64,000 bases of DNA from Sphingomonas yabuuchiae (GCF_014199595.1 NZ_JACHNX010000003.1:237182-301181), one strand, 5' to 3'. Shown: positions 9,555 through 18,388, numbered from the stretch's first letter. Notes: generated from the letters alone by a model not told the origin. Program-made: numbers and translations.

Positions 9555-10193
9555 TTGCGCACGCTGGTCATCGACACCGCCACCGCCGCCTGCTCGGTCG
9601 CCCTTCTCGACGGCGACCGGGTGGTCGCGCATGGCCATGACGTGGTCGGGCGTGGCCATGCCGAGCGGCTGGTACCGATGATCGCGGCCTTGCCCGATGG
9701 CGGCCGGGCGGCGCGCATCCTGGTCGATTGCGGGCCGGGCAGCTTCACCGGCATCCGCGTCGGCATCGCGGCGGCGCGCGGGCTGGCCCTGGGCTGGGGC
9801 GTGACCGCGACCGGCTATCAATCGCTGGCGCTGGTCGCCGCCGCCGGGTTCTCCGCGCGCGACGACGCCGCGCTGACGGTCGTGCTGGAAGGCGGGCATG
9901 GCGAGGTCTTCGTGCAGGCCTTTGCCCGCGACCTGACCGCCCTCTCCCCCTTCGCCTCGATGAAGCCCGATGCCGCGCTTGCCGCGCTGGAGGGCCGGGT
10001 CGCGATCGGCAACGGGGTTCGCTGGCTGACCGCCTTGGCGCCCGATCTGCCGGTGGTCGAGGCGCTGCCCGATGCGTCGGAGGCTTGGCGGCTGCCCGCC
10101 GACCTCACCGCCCTGCCTCCGCGTCCCGTCTATGGCCGCGCGCCCGACGCCAAGCTGCCCGGCGGCATCACGCCCCCAGGGCTGGCCGCCTGA
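9555..10193 (+). CDS. tsaB: tRNA threonylcarbamoyladenosine biosynthesis protein TsaB
   Basis: 212-residue ASKHA-fold partner of TsaD. With TsaD and TsaE it makes the t6A modification at position 37 of ANN-decoding tRNAs. It shows the family start TLVIDTATAACSVALLDG and the hallmark CGPGSFTGIRVGIAAARGLA. The start appears to be TTG at 9555 (LRTLVID), because no ATG occurs at the right distance and family members begin here. The stop overlaps the rimI ATG. The tsaB-rimI pairing is conserved in alphaproteobacteria. Confidence 0.92.
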   Translation: MRTLVIDTATAACSVALLDGDRVVAHGHDVVGRGHAERLVPMIAALPDGGRAARILVDCGPGSFTGIRVGIAAARGLALGWGVTATGYQSLALVAAAGFSARDDAALTVVLEGGHGEVFVQAFARDLTALSPFASMKPDAALAALEGRVAIGNGVRWLTALAPDLPVVEALPDASEAWRLPADLTALPPRPVYGRAPDAKLPGGITPPGLAA

Positions 10194-10678
10194 TGGCGAG
10201 CATCGGCATCTCGCTTCGCCCCGGTGACGCGCGCGACGCCGGTGTCGTCGAACAGGTCATGGCCGCCGCCTTCGACCCGCAATGGGGCGAGGCCTGGACC
10301 CGCTCGCAATTGCTGGGCGTGATGGCGCTGCCCGGCATCAAGCTGCTGATCGCCGAGGCGGGTGAGGAACCGGCGGGCTTTGCGCTGACCCGTTCGGTGC
10401 TGGACGAGGCCGAACTGCTGCTGCTGGGCGTCACGCCGGAGCATCGCCGCGCGCGGATCGGCAGCCTGCTGGTCGAGGCGGTCGTCGCCGACTGCGCCGC
10501 ACATGGGGTGGAAACGCTGCATCTGGAGGTGCGGTCGAACAATCCCGCCATCCTGTTCTACTCCGCGCATGGCTTTGCCAAGTGCGGCGAACGGCGCAAT
10601 TATTACAAGGGCGCCGACGGGCGCCATTACGACGCGCGCACCTATCGACGGTCGATCGCAACCCGGGCCATCGGCTGA
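10193..10678 (+). CDS. rimI: Ribosomal protein S18-alanine N-acetyltransferase RimI
   Basis: 161-residue GNAT acetyltransferase that acetylates the N-terminal alanine of S18. The acetyl-CoA loop appears as VTPEHRRARIGSLLVEAV, followed by LHLEVRSNNPAILFYSAHGF and the RNYY motif typical of RimI. It starts at an ATG that overlaps the tsaB stop (TGATG). No terminator was seen after it; the gap to the Fur-family gene contains an inverted repeat. Confidence 0.9.
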   Translation: MASIGISLRPGDARDAGVVEQVMAAAFDPQWGEAWTRSQLLGVMALPGIKLLIAEAGEEPAGFALTRSVLDEAELLLLGVTPEHRRARIGSLLVEAVVADCAAHGVETLHLEVRSNNPAILFYSAHGFAKCGERRNYYKGADGRHYDARTYRRSIATRAIG

Positions 10679-10699
10679 CCCGATCACTGTTTCCGGGTT

Positions 10700-10728
10700 A
10701 TTGCGAGTCGCTATCCCCTTTTCGCAAT
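10700..10728 (+). promoter_or_regulatory. Inverted repeats upstream of the Fur-family gene, candidate autoregulatory operator
   Basis: ATTGCGAGTCGCTAT (10700-10714) is a nearly perfect palindrome. Its left arm ATTGCGA is also matched exactly by TCGCAAT at 10722-10728. The site lies 50-78 bases before the ATG of the Fur-family regulator, the usual place for self-regulation. The assignment to Fur is inferred from position. Confidence 0.4.
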
Positions 10729-10777
10729 TAGGCTTTGGGGGTAGAGAGGGGTTTGCCCGAGGAGTTGAAACGTTACC

Positions 10778-11200
10778 ATGGCCCGCAAAATCGATCTCGA
10801 AGCGCTGTGCGCGCAAAAGGGACTGCGCATCACCGAACAGCGCCGCGTGATCGCCCGCGTCCTGTCGGAGGCGGAGGACCATCCCGATGTGGAAAAGGTC
10901 TATGAGCGCGCCGCCAAGATCGATCCCGGCATCTCGATCGCGACCGTGTACCGCACCGTCCGCCTGTTCGAGGAAGCGGGCATCCTGGACCGCCATGATT
11001 TCGGCGACGGCCGCGCCCGCTACGAACCTTCGCCCGAGGCGCATCACGACCATCTGATCGATGTCGAGACCGGCCGCGTGATCGAGTTCGTCGACCCCGA
11101 ACTGGAACAGCTGCAAAAGGCGATCGCCGAGAAGCTGGGCTTCCGCCTGGTCGATCACCGGATGGAGCTTTACGGCGTCAGTCTCGACCGCAAGGGATGA
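10778..11200 (+). CDS. fur: Fur family metal-responsive transcriptional regulator
   Basis: 140-residue repressor with an N-terminal winged helix ([21 protein letters not shown], then [18 protein letters not shown]) and a C-terminal dimerisation/metal domain with [11 protein letters not shown]. The structural-zinc cysteine pairs of E. coli Fur are absent; the only cysteine is near residue 10. That is common in alphaproteobacterial Fur/Mur proteins. Whether it senses iron or manganese cannot be decided; mntH in this window could be a target in the manganese case. The stop overlaps the plsC start. Confidence 0.9.
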   Translation: MARKIDLEALCAQKGLRITEQRRVIARVLSEAEDHPDVEKVYERAAKIDPGISIATVYRTVRLFEEAGILDRHDFGDGRARYEPSPEAHHDHLIDVETGRVIEFVDPELEQLQKAIAEKLGFRLVDHRMELYGVSLDRKG

Positions 11201-11946
11201 TGGCGGCGGCCGTCCCCGACGACGCCGACAGCAAGGGCGGCCTGCGAGCAGCGGGTCGCCTTTTGTGTATCGTGGGCGTGCTGCTGATCGCGCTGGCGCT
11301 GCACGGGGCGTGGCGGCTGGCCGGACGCACCTCGCCCTGGCCGCCCCGCTTCCTGCGCCGGGTCGCGATGATCCTGGGCGCGGACATTCGCGTCGTCGGC
11401 ACGGCCGAACGCCGCGATGTGATGATTGCGGCCAATCACCTGAGCTGGATGGATATCCTCCTGCTGGCGGGCACGTCGGGCACCCGTTTCGTCGCCAAGG
11501 CGGAGGTGGCGGCGCTGCCGCTGGTCGGCTGGCTCGCCGGGCTCAACCGCACCCTGTTCGTCGAGCGCGGCGATCGGTTGGGCGTGGGCGATCAGGTCGC
11601 GACGATTCGCGCCGCCCTGACCGAAGGGCAGCCGTTGGCGGTGTTTCCGGAAGGGACGACCGGCGACGACCTCAGCCTGTTGCCCTTCAAGCCCGCGCTG
11701 TTCGCCGCCCTGGTGCCGCCCGTCCCCGGTATCCGGGTGCAGCCGGTGCGGATCGACTATGGCGCGGCGGCGGGCGATCTGGCCTGGCTCGGCGCCGATC
11801 CGGGGGACGCCCATGTCAAACGGGTGCTGCGGCGGCGGGGGCGGTTTACCGTCACGCTCCATTATCTCGCGCCATTCGACCCGGCGGACTTCCCCGACCG
11901 CAAGGCGATCGCGGCGGAGGCCCGGCGGCGAATCGTCGAAACCTGA
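11197..11946 (+). CDS. plsC: 1-acyl-sn-glycerol-3-phosphate acyltransferase
   Basis: 249-residue PlsC-type enzyme that adds the second acyl chain to make phosphatidic acid at the inner membrane. One N-terminal membrane helix (about residues 20-38, [18 protein letters not shown]) is followed by the catalytic NHLSWMD (HX4D) motif, a substrate motif around FVAKAEV, and FPEGTT. The ATG overlaps the fur stop. A second ATG directly after the first is an alternative start. It belongs to the conserved fur-plsC-miaB-phoH run. Confidence 0.92.
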   Translation: MMAAAVPDDADSKGGLRAAGRLLCIVGVLLIALALHGAWRLAGRTSPWPPRFLRRVAMILGADIRVVGTAERRDVMIAANHLSWMDILLLAGTSGTRFVAKAEVAALPLVGWLAGLNRTLFVERGDRLGVGDQVATIRAALTEGQPLAVFPEGTTGDDLSLLPFKPALFAALVPPVPGIRVQPVRIDYGAAAGDLAWLGADPGDAHVKRVLRRRGRFTVTLHYLAPFDPADFPDRKAIAAEARRRIVET

Positions 11947-12014
11947 TCTCCGTCGCGGCCAGTGCGCCTTCCCGAAGCTGGCGAGCGGGCGACTTTTACG
12001 ATAAGGGCCGCGTC

Positions 12015-13337
12015 ATGCCCGCATCTCCCAAGACCTTCCACGTCAAGTCCTTCGGCTGTCAGATGAACGTCTATGACGGCGAGCGCATGGCCGAATTGAT
12101 GGCCGCGCAAGGCCTGTCGACGACCGACGATGCCAGCGCCGCCGATCTGATCGTCCTCAACACCTGCCACATCCGCGAGCGCGCGACCGAGCGGGTCTAC
12201 TCGGAGATCGGTCGTCTGCGGAAGGATGCGGGCGAGCAGGGCCGCAAGCCGATGATCGCGGTCGCAGGCTGCGTCGCCCAGGCCGAAGGGGCGGAGATCG
12301 TCCGCCGCGCCAAGGTCGATGTGGTCGTCGGCCCGCAGGCCTATCACAACCTGCCCGATCTGGTCGCCAAGGCGGCGGCGGGCGAGGCCGCGCTCGACAC
12401 CGACATGCCGGTCGAGTCCAAGTTCGTCCACCTGCCCGGCCGTCGCAAGGTGAACCCCTCCGCCTTCCTGACCGTGCAGGAAGGCTGCGACAAGTTCTGC
12501 ACCTATTGCGTCGTGCCCTATACGCGCGGTGCCGAGGTCAGCCGATCCTATTCGGCGATCATGGACGAGGCGCGGTCGCTGGTCGATGCGGGCGCGCGCG
12601 AGATCACGCTGCTGGGCCAGAACGTCAATGCGTGGAACGATGCCGACGACCGCGGCCTGCATGGCCTGATCCGCGAGTTGGACCGGATTCCGGGGCTGCA
12701 CCGCATCCGCTACACGACCAGCCACCCCAACGACATGACGCAGGGGCTGATCGACGCGCACCGCGACGTCGAAAGCCTGATGCCCTTCCTCCATCTGCCG
12801 GTGCAGTCGGGCAGCGACCGCATCCTGAAGGCGATGAACCGCCAGCATACGCGCGACAGCTATATGCGGGTGATGGACCGCGTGCGCGCGGCACGCCCCG
12901 ACATCGCGCTGTCGGGCGATTTCATCGTGGGCTTCCCCGGCGAGACCGAGGCGGACTTCGCCGATACGCTGAGCCTGGTCGACGCGATGGGCCATGCCCA
13001 GGCGTTCAGCTTCAAATACTCGCCCCGCCCCGGCACCCCCGCCGCGACGATGGCGGATCAGGTTCTGCCTGAGGTGATGGACGACCGCCTCCAGCGCCTC
13101 CAGGCCGCGCTCAACCGCGACCAGCACGCGTTCAATCTTGCCAGCGTCGGACGGACCTGCACCGTCCTGCTCGAACGGCGCGGCAAGCTGCCCGGCCAGA
13201 TGCTCGGCAAGTCGCCCTGGCTTCAGTCGGTCCACCTGATCGGCGACCACCAGATCGGCGACTTGGTCGAGGTCGAACTGGTCGCCGCCGGACCGAACTC
13301 GCTGACCGGCCAGGCGAAGGTGAAGGCGGCGGCGTAA
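12015..13337 (+). CDS. miaB: tRNA-2-methylthio-N6-dimethylallyladenosine synthase MiaB
   Basis: 440-residue radical-SAM methylthiotransferase that adds the 2-methylthio group to i6A37 of tRNA. The N-terminal MTTase domain carries three cluster cysteines (FGCQMN, NTCHIRE, AGCVAQ). The radical-SAM triad is CDKFCTYC, and a TRAM domain lies at the C-terminus ([15 protein letters not shown] region). The start before [15 protein letters not shown] is the one that gives a family-typical N-terminus; longer in-frame upstream starts run through plsC. Nfu, encoded upstream, is a plausible supplier of its clusters. Confidence 0.96.
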   Translation: MPASPKTFHVKSFGCQMNVYDGERMAELMAAQGLSTTDDASAADLIVLNTCHIRERATERVYSEIGRLRKDAGEQGRKPMIAVAGCVAQAEGAEIVRRAKVDVVVGPQAYHNLPDLVAKAAAGEAALDTDMPVESKFVHLPGRRKVNPSAFLTVQEGCDKFCTYCVVPYTRGAEVSRSYSAIMDEARSLVDAGAREITLLGQNVNAWNDADDRGLHGLIRELDRIPGLHRIRYTTSHPNDMTQGLIDAHRDVESLMPFLHLPVQSGSDRILKAMNRQHTRDSYMRVMDRVRAARPDIALSGDFIVGFPGETEADFADTLSLVDAMGHAQAFSFKYSPRPGTPAATMADQVLPEVMDDRLQRLQAALNRDQHAFNLASVGRTCTVLLERRGKLPGQMLGKSPWLQSVHLIGDHQIGDLVEVELVAAGPNSLTGQAKVKAAA

Positions 13338-13397
13338 GCCCCAACCTCCGTTCAGGCTGAGTGAAGTCGGAGCCTACGCCTGCGCTTCCGCAATTTG

Positions 13398-13548
13398 TTC
13401 GCGCGGAGGCGCGGAGACGCGGAGGTGCCTGGCTCGTCGATGCTTCATCCGGCCCTCGCGACCGGGAGACCTATTTGAAAGCCAATGGCTCACAGGCCAA
13501 GATCGCGGCTAGATACACCCTCTCCGCGCCTCCGCGCCTCCGCGCGAA
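13398..13548. repeat. Long inverted repeat of CGCGGAG units (first of two)
   Basis: The left arm (13398-13427) consists of GCGCGGAGGCGCGGAGACGC units. The right arm (13516-13548) is its inverse, CTCCGCGCCTCCGCGC. The arms are separated by ~90 bp of unrelated sequence. It lies in the 420-bp gap between miaB and phoH, which holds no credible gene; that gap contains this repeat, the next one and the presumed phoH promoter. Confidence 0.75.
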
Positions 13549-13564
13549 CCAAAATCTTCTTAAT

Positions 13565-13657
13565 CGCGCAGAGGCGCAGAGAGCGCAGAGGAAGAAGAAG
13601 GTCTCCCGACCGCCACGCAGGGCTCTTCTTCTCCGCGCCCTCTGCGCCTCTGCGCGC
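13565..13657. repeat. Inverted repeat of GCGCAGAGGC units (second of two)
   Basis: The left arm (13565-13599) reads CGCGCAGAGGCGCAGAG, then GAAGAAGAA. The right arm (13626-13657) is the inverse, TTCTTCTCC then CTGCGCCTCTGCGCGC. It is a sibling of the repeat just upstream, with A in place of some G. Such CGCGGAG/CGCAGAG elements are widespread in bacterial genomes and their function is unknown. Confidence 0.7.
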
Positions 13658-13757
13658 AAAAAAGCCTCATCGCGTCACACCTATGTCACGCAATTTCGCT
13701 GGCGTTCCGACCGGTGCCACCCCATCTTGGGGAAACCACAGACGGTGAAAGGACCGC

Positions 13758-14756
13758 ATGAGCCGCAAGCCCCTCCCCGCCCAGGCCGGTGAACGCAGCC
13801 GGGCGGAACTCAGCTTCGACAAGCCGCAAGTGCTGGCGCAGCTGTTCGGCCAATATGACCGCAATCTGGTCGCATTGGAGAATCGCCTCGGCGTGTACAT
13901 CACCGCGCGGGGCAACCGGGTCGGCCTGGAGGGTACCGCCGAGCAGGTGGCGCTGGCCCGCGACGTGCTGAACGACCTCTATGCCCGTATCCAGCGCGGC
14001 GAGGAGGTGGATACCGGCCTGGTCGACGCCTCGATCGCGATGGCGTCCGAGCCGACGCTCGACGGCATCCTCAGCGCCGAGCGCAGTTCGACCCCATCGG
14101 TCATGATCCGCACGCGCAAGAAGACGATCGTACCGCGCACCCCCGCCCAGGCGCATTATATGAAGGAGCTTGTGTCCAACGACATGATCTTCGCGCTTGG
14201 CCCGGCGGGCACTGGCAAGACCTATGTTGCGGTCGCGCAGGCGGTGGCGCAGCTCATCACCGGCTCCGTCCAGCGGCTGATCCTGTCGCGCCCGGCGGTC
14301 GAGGCGGGCGAGAAGCTGGGCTTCCTGCCCGGCGACATGAAGGAGAAGGTCGATCCCTATCTCCGCCCACTCTACGATGCGCTGCACGACTGCCTACCCG
14401 CCGAGCAGGTGGAGCGGCGGATCGCCAGCGGCGAGATCGAGATCGCGCCGATCGCCTTCATGCGCGGCCGGACGCTGGCCGATGCCTTCGTCATCCTCGA
14501 CGAAGCGCAGAACACCACACCCGCCCAGATGAAGATGTTCCTGACCCGCTTCGGCCAGAACAGCCGCATGGTGATCTGCGGCGACCCCAATCAGGTCGAC
14601 CTGCCCGGCGGCGTCGCCGCATCCGGGCTGGCCGATGCGGTGCGTCGCCTGGAAGGTGTCGAGGGCATCGCGATGAGCCGCTTCACCGCCGCCGACGTCG
14701 TCCGCCATCCGATCGTCGGGCGGATCGTCGACGCCTATGAAGGGCCGAACGCCTGA
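13758..14756 (+). CDS. phoH: PhoH family ATPase (YbeZ-like)
   Basis: 332-residue cytoplasmic ATPase thought to act with YbeY in RNA/ribosome maturation. It has an N-terminal region resembling a KH-like RNA-binding domain (about residues 15-75), then Walker A GPAGTGKT near residue 153 and the Walker B/motif II box VILDEAQNTTP. The length is standard. The start has AAAGGA upstream. It leads the conserved phoH-ybeY-corC trio after a repeat-filled gap, so a promoter probably lies within ~100 bases upstream. Confidence 0.94.
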   Translation: MSRKPLPAQAGERSRAELSFDKPQVLAQLFGQYDRNLVALENRLGVYITARGNRVGLEGTAEQVALARDVLNDLYARIQRGEEVDTGLVDASIAMASEPTLDGILSAERSSTPSVMIRTRKKTIVPRTPAQAHYMKELVSNDMIFALGPAGTGKTYVAVAQAVAQLITGSVQRLILSRPAVEAGEKLGFLPGDMKEKVDPYLRPLYDALHDCLPAEQVERRIASGEIEIAPIAFMRGRTLADAFVILDEAQNTTPAQMKMFLTRFGQNSRMVICGDPNQVDLPGGVAASGLADAVRRLEGVEGIAMSRFTAADVVRHPIVGRIVDAYEGPNA

Positions 14757-14859
14757 GCCTGCTTTCGCCAACATCTGCTTTCGTTGGCGTAACGATGGAA
14801 CTGTTGATAGGGGGCGGCGATTTTCACCATCACCGCCCCGCTGCCCTTGAAAGGCTCCC

Positions 14860-15375
14860 ATGATCGAAATCGCGCTGATCCATGAAGAGCCCTGGTCGGG
14901 CGACGAGCAGAGCTGGGAGGCGTTGGCTACCACCGCCGCGCGTGCCGCGATCGAGCGGACGCCCTACGGCCCGTTGCTGACCACGCCCGCGCTGATCGAG
15001 ATTTCGGTGCGGCTGACCAGCGATGACGAGGTTCAGTCGCTCAACCGCCAGTATCGGCAGAAGGACAAGCCGACCAACGTCCTGTCCTTCCCGATGGTCC
15101 AGCCCGACCTGATCGAAACGGTGACGCAGAACTCCGACGATGGCGAGGTTCTGCTGGGCGATATCGTGCTCGCCCACGGCGTCTGTGTGGCGGAAGCGGC
15201 CGAACGCGGGATTTCCGCCGAAACGCACGCGACTCATCTGCTGGTGCATGGCGTCCTGCATCTGCTAGGCTATGACCATATGAACGATGGCGAGGCCGAG
15301 GCAATGGAGGCGATCGAACGCGACGCGCTGGCCAGTCTCGGCATCGCCGATCCCTATCTCATACGCGAGGACTGA
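14860..15375 (+). CDS. ybeY: Endoribonuclease/rRNA maturation factor YbeY
   Basis: 171-residue zinc-dependent RNase of the UPF0054 family, involved in 16S rRNA 3'-end maturation and 70S quality control. The metal site HGVLHLLGYDH is intact, and the conserved stretch RQKDKPTNVLSFP is present. It starts 103 bases after phoH and is followed 9 bases later by corC, matching the E. coli ybeZ-ybeY-ybeX order. Confidence 0.95.
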   Translation: MIEIALIHEEPWSGDEQSWEALATTAARAAIERTPYGPLLTTPALIEISVRLTSDDEVQSLNRQYRQKDKPTNVLSFPMVQPDLIETVTQNSDDGEVLLGDIVLAHGVCVAEAAERGISAETHATHLLVHGVLHLLGYDHMNDGEAEAMEAIERDALASLGIADPYLIRED

Positions 15376-15384
15376 CACCCCCCG

Positions 15385-16290
15385 ATGGCCGACGGCCCCA
15401 GTAGCAGCACCGGCAACGGTGACTCCAACGAATCCAGCATCTGGCACGGGCTGAAAAGCCTGATCTTCGGCGGCGATCAGGAAGAGTCGCTCCGCGACCA
15501 GCTGGAGGATGCGATCGACCGGCATGAGGGCGATCCCGGCCCCGATGCCAAGGGCGACCTGACCCCGCTGGAGCGTCAGATGGTCCGCAACCTGCTGCAT
15601 TTCGGCGAGCGCGATGCCGGTGACGTGGGCGTGCCGCGTGCCGACATCATCGCGGTCGAGGAGCGCACGACCTTCGACCATCTGGTCCAGATCTTTGCCG
15701 AGGCCGGGCACAGCCGCCTGCCCGTCTATCGCGAGACGCTCGATTCGATCATCGGCATGGTGCATATCAAGGACGTGTTCAATATCCTGGCGACCGGCGC
15801 GGAGCATCCCGCCACCATCGCCGGGCTGATCCGCGATCCGCTCTATGTGCCCATGTCGCGCGGGGCGCTCGATCTGCTGGCCGACATGCGCCAGAAGCGG
15901 GTGCACCTGGCCGTGGTGCTCGACGAATATTCGGGCACGGAGGGCCTCGTCACCATCGAGGACCTGATCGAGGAAATCGTCGGCGAGATCGAGGACGAGC
16001 ATGACGAGGCGCCGCAGGCGCTGCTCGTGCCGCTCGATGGCGGTGCCTGGGATGCGGATGCGCGCGTCGGGCTGGAAGAGGTCGGCCGCGCCGTCGACCC
16101 GCAGCTTGAAGAAGCGGAGGACGATGTCGACACGCTGGGTGGCCTGACCGCCGTGCTGGCAGGACAGGTGCCTCCGGTCGGCACCTGTATCGACCATCCC
16201 AGCGGCTGGCGGATCGAGGTGACGGAGGCCGATGAGCGTCGCATCCACCGCCTGCGCCTCCATCCGGCGGTGGCCACGGTCGACGAGTGA
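15385..16290 (+). CDS. corC: Hemolysin-like CBS-domain protein (CorC/YbeX)
   Basis: 301-residue cytoplasmic CorC-type protein without membrane segments. It has two CBS domains (about residues 85-205, with SRLPVYRETLDSIIGMVHIKD and AVVLDEYSGTEGLVTIEDL), then an acidic linker (EEIVGEIEDEHDE) and a C-terminal CorC/HlyC transporter-associated domain (residues ~220-295). Family members are implicated in magnesium/cobalt efflux and, via ybeZYX, in ribosome biology. In relatives lnt follows directly; here the next gene is a GNAT protein whose GTG overlaps this stop. Confidence 0.93.
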   Translation: MADGPSSSTGNGDSNESSIWHGLKSLIFGGDQEESLRDQLEDAIDRHEGDPGPDAKGDLTPLERQMVRNLLHFGERDAGDVGVPRADIIAVEERTTFDHLVQIFAEAGHSRLPVYRETLDSIIGMVHIKDVFNILATGAEHPATIAGLIRDPLYVPMSRGALDLLADMRQKRVHLAVVLDEYSGTEGLVTIEDLIEEIVGEIEDEHDEAPQALLVPLDGGAWDADARVGLEEVGRAVDPQLEEAEDDVDTLGGLTAVLAGQVPPVGTCIDHPSGWRIEVTEADERRIHRLRLHPAVATVDE

Positions 16291-16739
16291 TCCGCGCCTA
16301 TCGGGCCGGGGATCGCGACACCTGCCTGGCGCTGTTCGACGGCAATAGCGCTCCCTATTTCGCGCCGTCTGAACGCGCCGACTTCGCGCATTTTCTCGAC
16401 CATGATGCGGCGAAGTGGGCGTTTCAGGTGGCGGAAAGGGATGGTCGCCTCGTCGGCTGCGGCGGGATGGCCATCGGCGCGAACGGACGTATCGCGCATT
16501 TCTGCTGGGGCATGGTCGACCGCACGCGGCACAGACAGGGCATCGGCACCGCGCTGGTTCGCGTACGACTGAACCGGGCCGCCCAAGCGGATGTCCGCGA
16601 GGTCCGGCTGGATACCAGCCAGCATAGCCGAGCCTTTTACGAGCGGCTGGGCTTTCGGGCCGAGAGCGTGATGGCGGATGGATATGGGCCAGGGCTCGAC
16701 CGCTGCGATATGGTGCTGACGCTTCCCAAACTGGCATGA
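16287..16739 (+). CDS. GNAT family N-acetyltransferase
   Basis: 150-residue single-domain GNAT protein. The acetyl-CoA site is seen around WGMVDRTRHRQGIGTALVRV, and the C-terminal strand-helix is SQHSRAFYERLGFR. It starts with GTG overlapping the corC stop (GTGA), which implies translational coupling to the phoH-ybeY-corC operon. The substrate is unknown. It is the first gene of the block that separates corC from lnt. Confidence 0.85.
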   Translation: MIRAYRAGDRDTCLALFDGNSAPYFAPSERADFAHFLDHDAAKWAFQVAERDGRLVGCGGMAIGANGRIAHFCWGMVDRTRHRQGIGTALVRVRLNRAAQADVREVRLDTSQHSRAFYERLGFRAESVMADGYGPGLDRCDMVLTLPKLA

Positions 16740-16746
16740 TCGCAAA

Positions 16747-16780
16747 GGCCGACTTGCTGCATGATTGCGGCAAGTCGGCC
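16747..16780. terminator. Bidirectional hairpin terminator
   Basis: An 11-bp perfect stem (GGCCGACTTGC / GCAAGTCGGCC) lies between two converging genes. On the minus strand it is followed by TTT, so it best fits the end of the small secreted-protein gene; no long T-run follows on the plus strand. Confidence 0.65.
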
Positions 16781-16797
16781 ATGAGGGTGATTGTCGG

Positions 16798-17079
16798 TTA
16801 GCGGAAACCGCCCTCCCGACGGAACGCGGTCCAGTCGTCACTGCCGCTCCAATAGGATGGCCCCCCCATGCATCGCCATGCCGTCTCTTCCTCGACGCAT
16901 TCTTCATAGCTCGAATGGCGAGTATCGAGGCGAGGTCGTCCCTGAACGTCATAACCAGAGCAGCGAATCCGGACTTCCTGCTCGCAAGACGGCATGGCTG
17001 CCGCCGGTTGCGCGGCCGTCAGGCAGCCCAAGACGCCAATTGCGCCAAACATTGGAACCAGTGTGAGGACATTCTTCAT
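16798..17079 (-). CDS. Small secreted cysteine-containing protein, unknown function
   Basis: 93-residue protein with a clear signal peptide (MKNVLTLVPMFGAIGVLGCL, then TAAQPAAA as a cleavage region). The mature part of ~65 residues has four cysteines (SCEQEVRIRC and EECVEEETAWRC) that could form two disulfides, and a Trp/Gly-rich tail. GGGAGG lies 7 bases before the ATG. A Fur-box-like sequence lies about 135 bases upstream (17212-17224), so iron-dependent control is possible. No family recognised. Confidence 0.75.
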   Translation of the reverse strand: MKNVLTLVPMFGAIGVLGCLTAAQPAAAMPSCEQEVRIRCSGYDVQGRPRLDTRHSSYEECVEEETAWRCMGGPSYWSGSDDWTAFRREGGFR

Positions 17080-17426
17080 CGGATACCTCCCTCGGGGCGC
17101 CCTTCGCGCTGTCAGGAGGTTGAATGGCCGGTGCCATGTGCTGCAATGACGGACATATCCGATCCGGGGTAAGCCTGAGCCGACTCACCCATTTCGGGCT
17201 CTTCCCTCCGCAATGATAATCATTCAATCGATTACAGAGCGCGCTTTATTCTATTATCCTCGACCGTGCGGCTGACCTATACGTCATGGTACAGACGATT
17301 ACTCCCAAGGCTCCCCGGTTCGAGGATGCGGATAAACTCCCTGACATTCGCGTCCTCGACGGCCGCCGGTGCGCTCCCCGTGGCACCGGCGGCCAAAATT
17401 CATGCGCAGGGAATGCGGCACCTGGC
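17080..17426. other. 347-bp gap: Fur-box-like site, no gene assigned
   Basis: The gap between two minus-strand genes is locally AT-rich around 17210-17275 (ATAAT, TTTATTCTATTATCC). That would suit a promoter for the small secreted protein. It contains the Fur-box-like sequence described separately. Short reading frames here lack ribosome-binding sites and are not called. Confidence 0.6.
17212..17224 (-). promoter_or_regulatory. Candidate Fur box
   Basis: AATGATAATCATT matches the 13-base core of the classical Fur consensus (GATAATGATAATCATTATC) exactly; the outer three bases on each side do not match. The only gene oriented to use it is the small secreted protein beginning at 17079. Confidence 0.5.
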
Positions 17427-18269
17427 TCACCCGACCGGCAGCAGGGTATCGACGCCGCGCGCCGCCACGACCCAGCGATAAAAGGCATCGGTCAGCGCGT
17501 ATCGGAAATAGAGCGGTTCGACTTCGATCGCCCCCTGGCGGCCCAGGCAATGCCGACCCTGATCGAGAATGCGATAGACATATTGGGTCTGCAGCGCCGG
17601 ATGGCCATGCGCCCTCACCATCCGGGTGGTGTTTTCCGGTTCGGACCGTACCAGACATTGCAGCGCCCGGGCGCGAAGCCGCTCGTCGGGATAGGCTAGC
17701 GACAGCCTGTTTGCTTCCATGGCCTCCAGCCGCGCCTGAACGGCGGGATCATCCACTTGCCGGGTCGTCAACTCCGCGTCAGGTGCGAAACGCGCGATCG
17801 CCTCCTCCAGGACGGCACCCCGATCATAGACGCTGCGGCATACCGGCAGCCCCATGCTGGTAGTGGCCGGCCAGCAGCTTGCCAGATCAGGCGGTGCAGG
17901 GATGGGTGAGTGCGGAAGATCGGGCCAGCAGGCCATGTTGGCCCGGATGAAGCCGTCCATCGCAAATAGAGGCGCCGGACTGTTCGGCTTTCCGTCGATC
18001 ACCCGGTGCAGCAGCTTGACCGGGAAGAACCGGGCACAGCGCACGAACATCTGCGCCTTCTCGTCCAGAATGCGGTTCGTCAGCCGATCGGGTTGGATCG
18101 TGATACCCGGCGGGGGCGGAGCGTTGGTTGGCGGAAGCCTCTCTGCCTCGACGACGACTTCACGGCCCTGGACGGGTGTGGGTCGATCGTGATCCTGAAC
18201 CGCCCCTATGGACGGCACGGCCGCCATCATCACGGCCACCAAACCCCATTCCATCGATCCCATGCGCAT
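17427..18269 (-). CDS. Exported protein of unknown function
   Basis: 280-residue protein with an N-terminal signal-like segment (MEWGLVAVMMAAVPSIGAVQ), then a proline-rich linker (PPTNAPPPPGITIQ). The mature domain contains several cysteines (RCARFF, ANMACWPDLP, ASCWPATT, PVCRSVYD, ALQCLVRS, RHCLGRQG). The start at MRMGSMEW has GGGAGGG 5-6 bases upstream and is preferred to an ORF extension of 35 codons. The last ~110 residues are helix-prone and include YVYRILDQGRHCLG and TDAFYRWVVAARG. Not recognised; probably periplasmic. Confidence 0.7.
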   Translation of the reverse strand: MRMGSMEWGLVAVMMAAVPSIGAVQDHDRPTPVQGREVVVEAERLPPTNAPPPPGITIQPDRLTNRILDEKAQMFVRCARFFPVKLLHRVIDGKPNSPAPLFAMDGFIRANMACWPDLPHSPIPAPPDLASCWPATTSMGLPVCRSVYDRGAVLEEAIARFAPDAELTTRQVDDPAVQARLEAMEANRLSLAYPDERLRARALQCLVRSEPENTTRMVRAHGHPALQTQYVYRILDQGRHCLGRQGAIEVEPLYFRYALTDAFYRWVVAARGVDTLLPVG

Positions 18270-18388
18270 GACATGCCCTCCCAAGCCTTCAGAACGCGCC
18301 AGGATGGTGCCGTCAAAGGCCATAGAAGGCCAGCGCGACGTCACGCTTTTCCCTTCCCCCCACGCCGCGCCCACCCTATCCTCGGGCC

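Noticed and set aside
11265..12014. Upstream extension of the miaB frame through plsC
   Set aside because: The extension is plsC read in another frame; MiaB proteins start at the ATG at 12015.
13398..13657. CRISPR array
   Set aside because: The repeated units are inverted arms with no regular direct-repeat/spacer spacing and no cas genes are nearby.
17299..17420. Small minus-strand frame ending VREFIRILEPGSLGSNRLY before a stop
   Set aside because: It reads sensibly for ~38 codons but would need a TTG start without ribosome site directly after the preceding gene; too weak to call.
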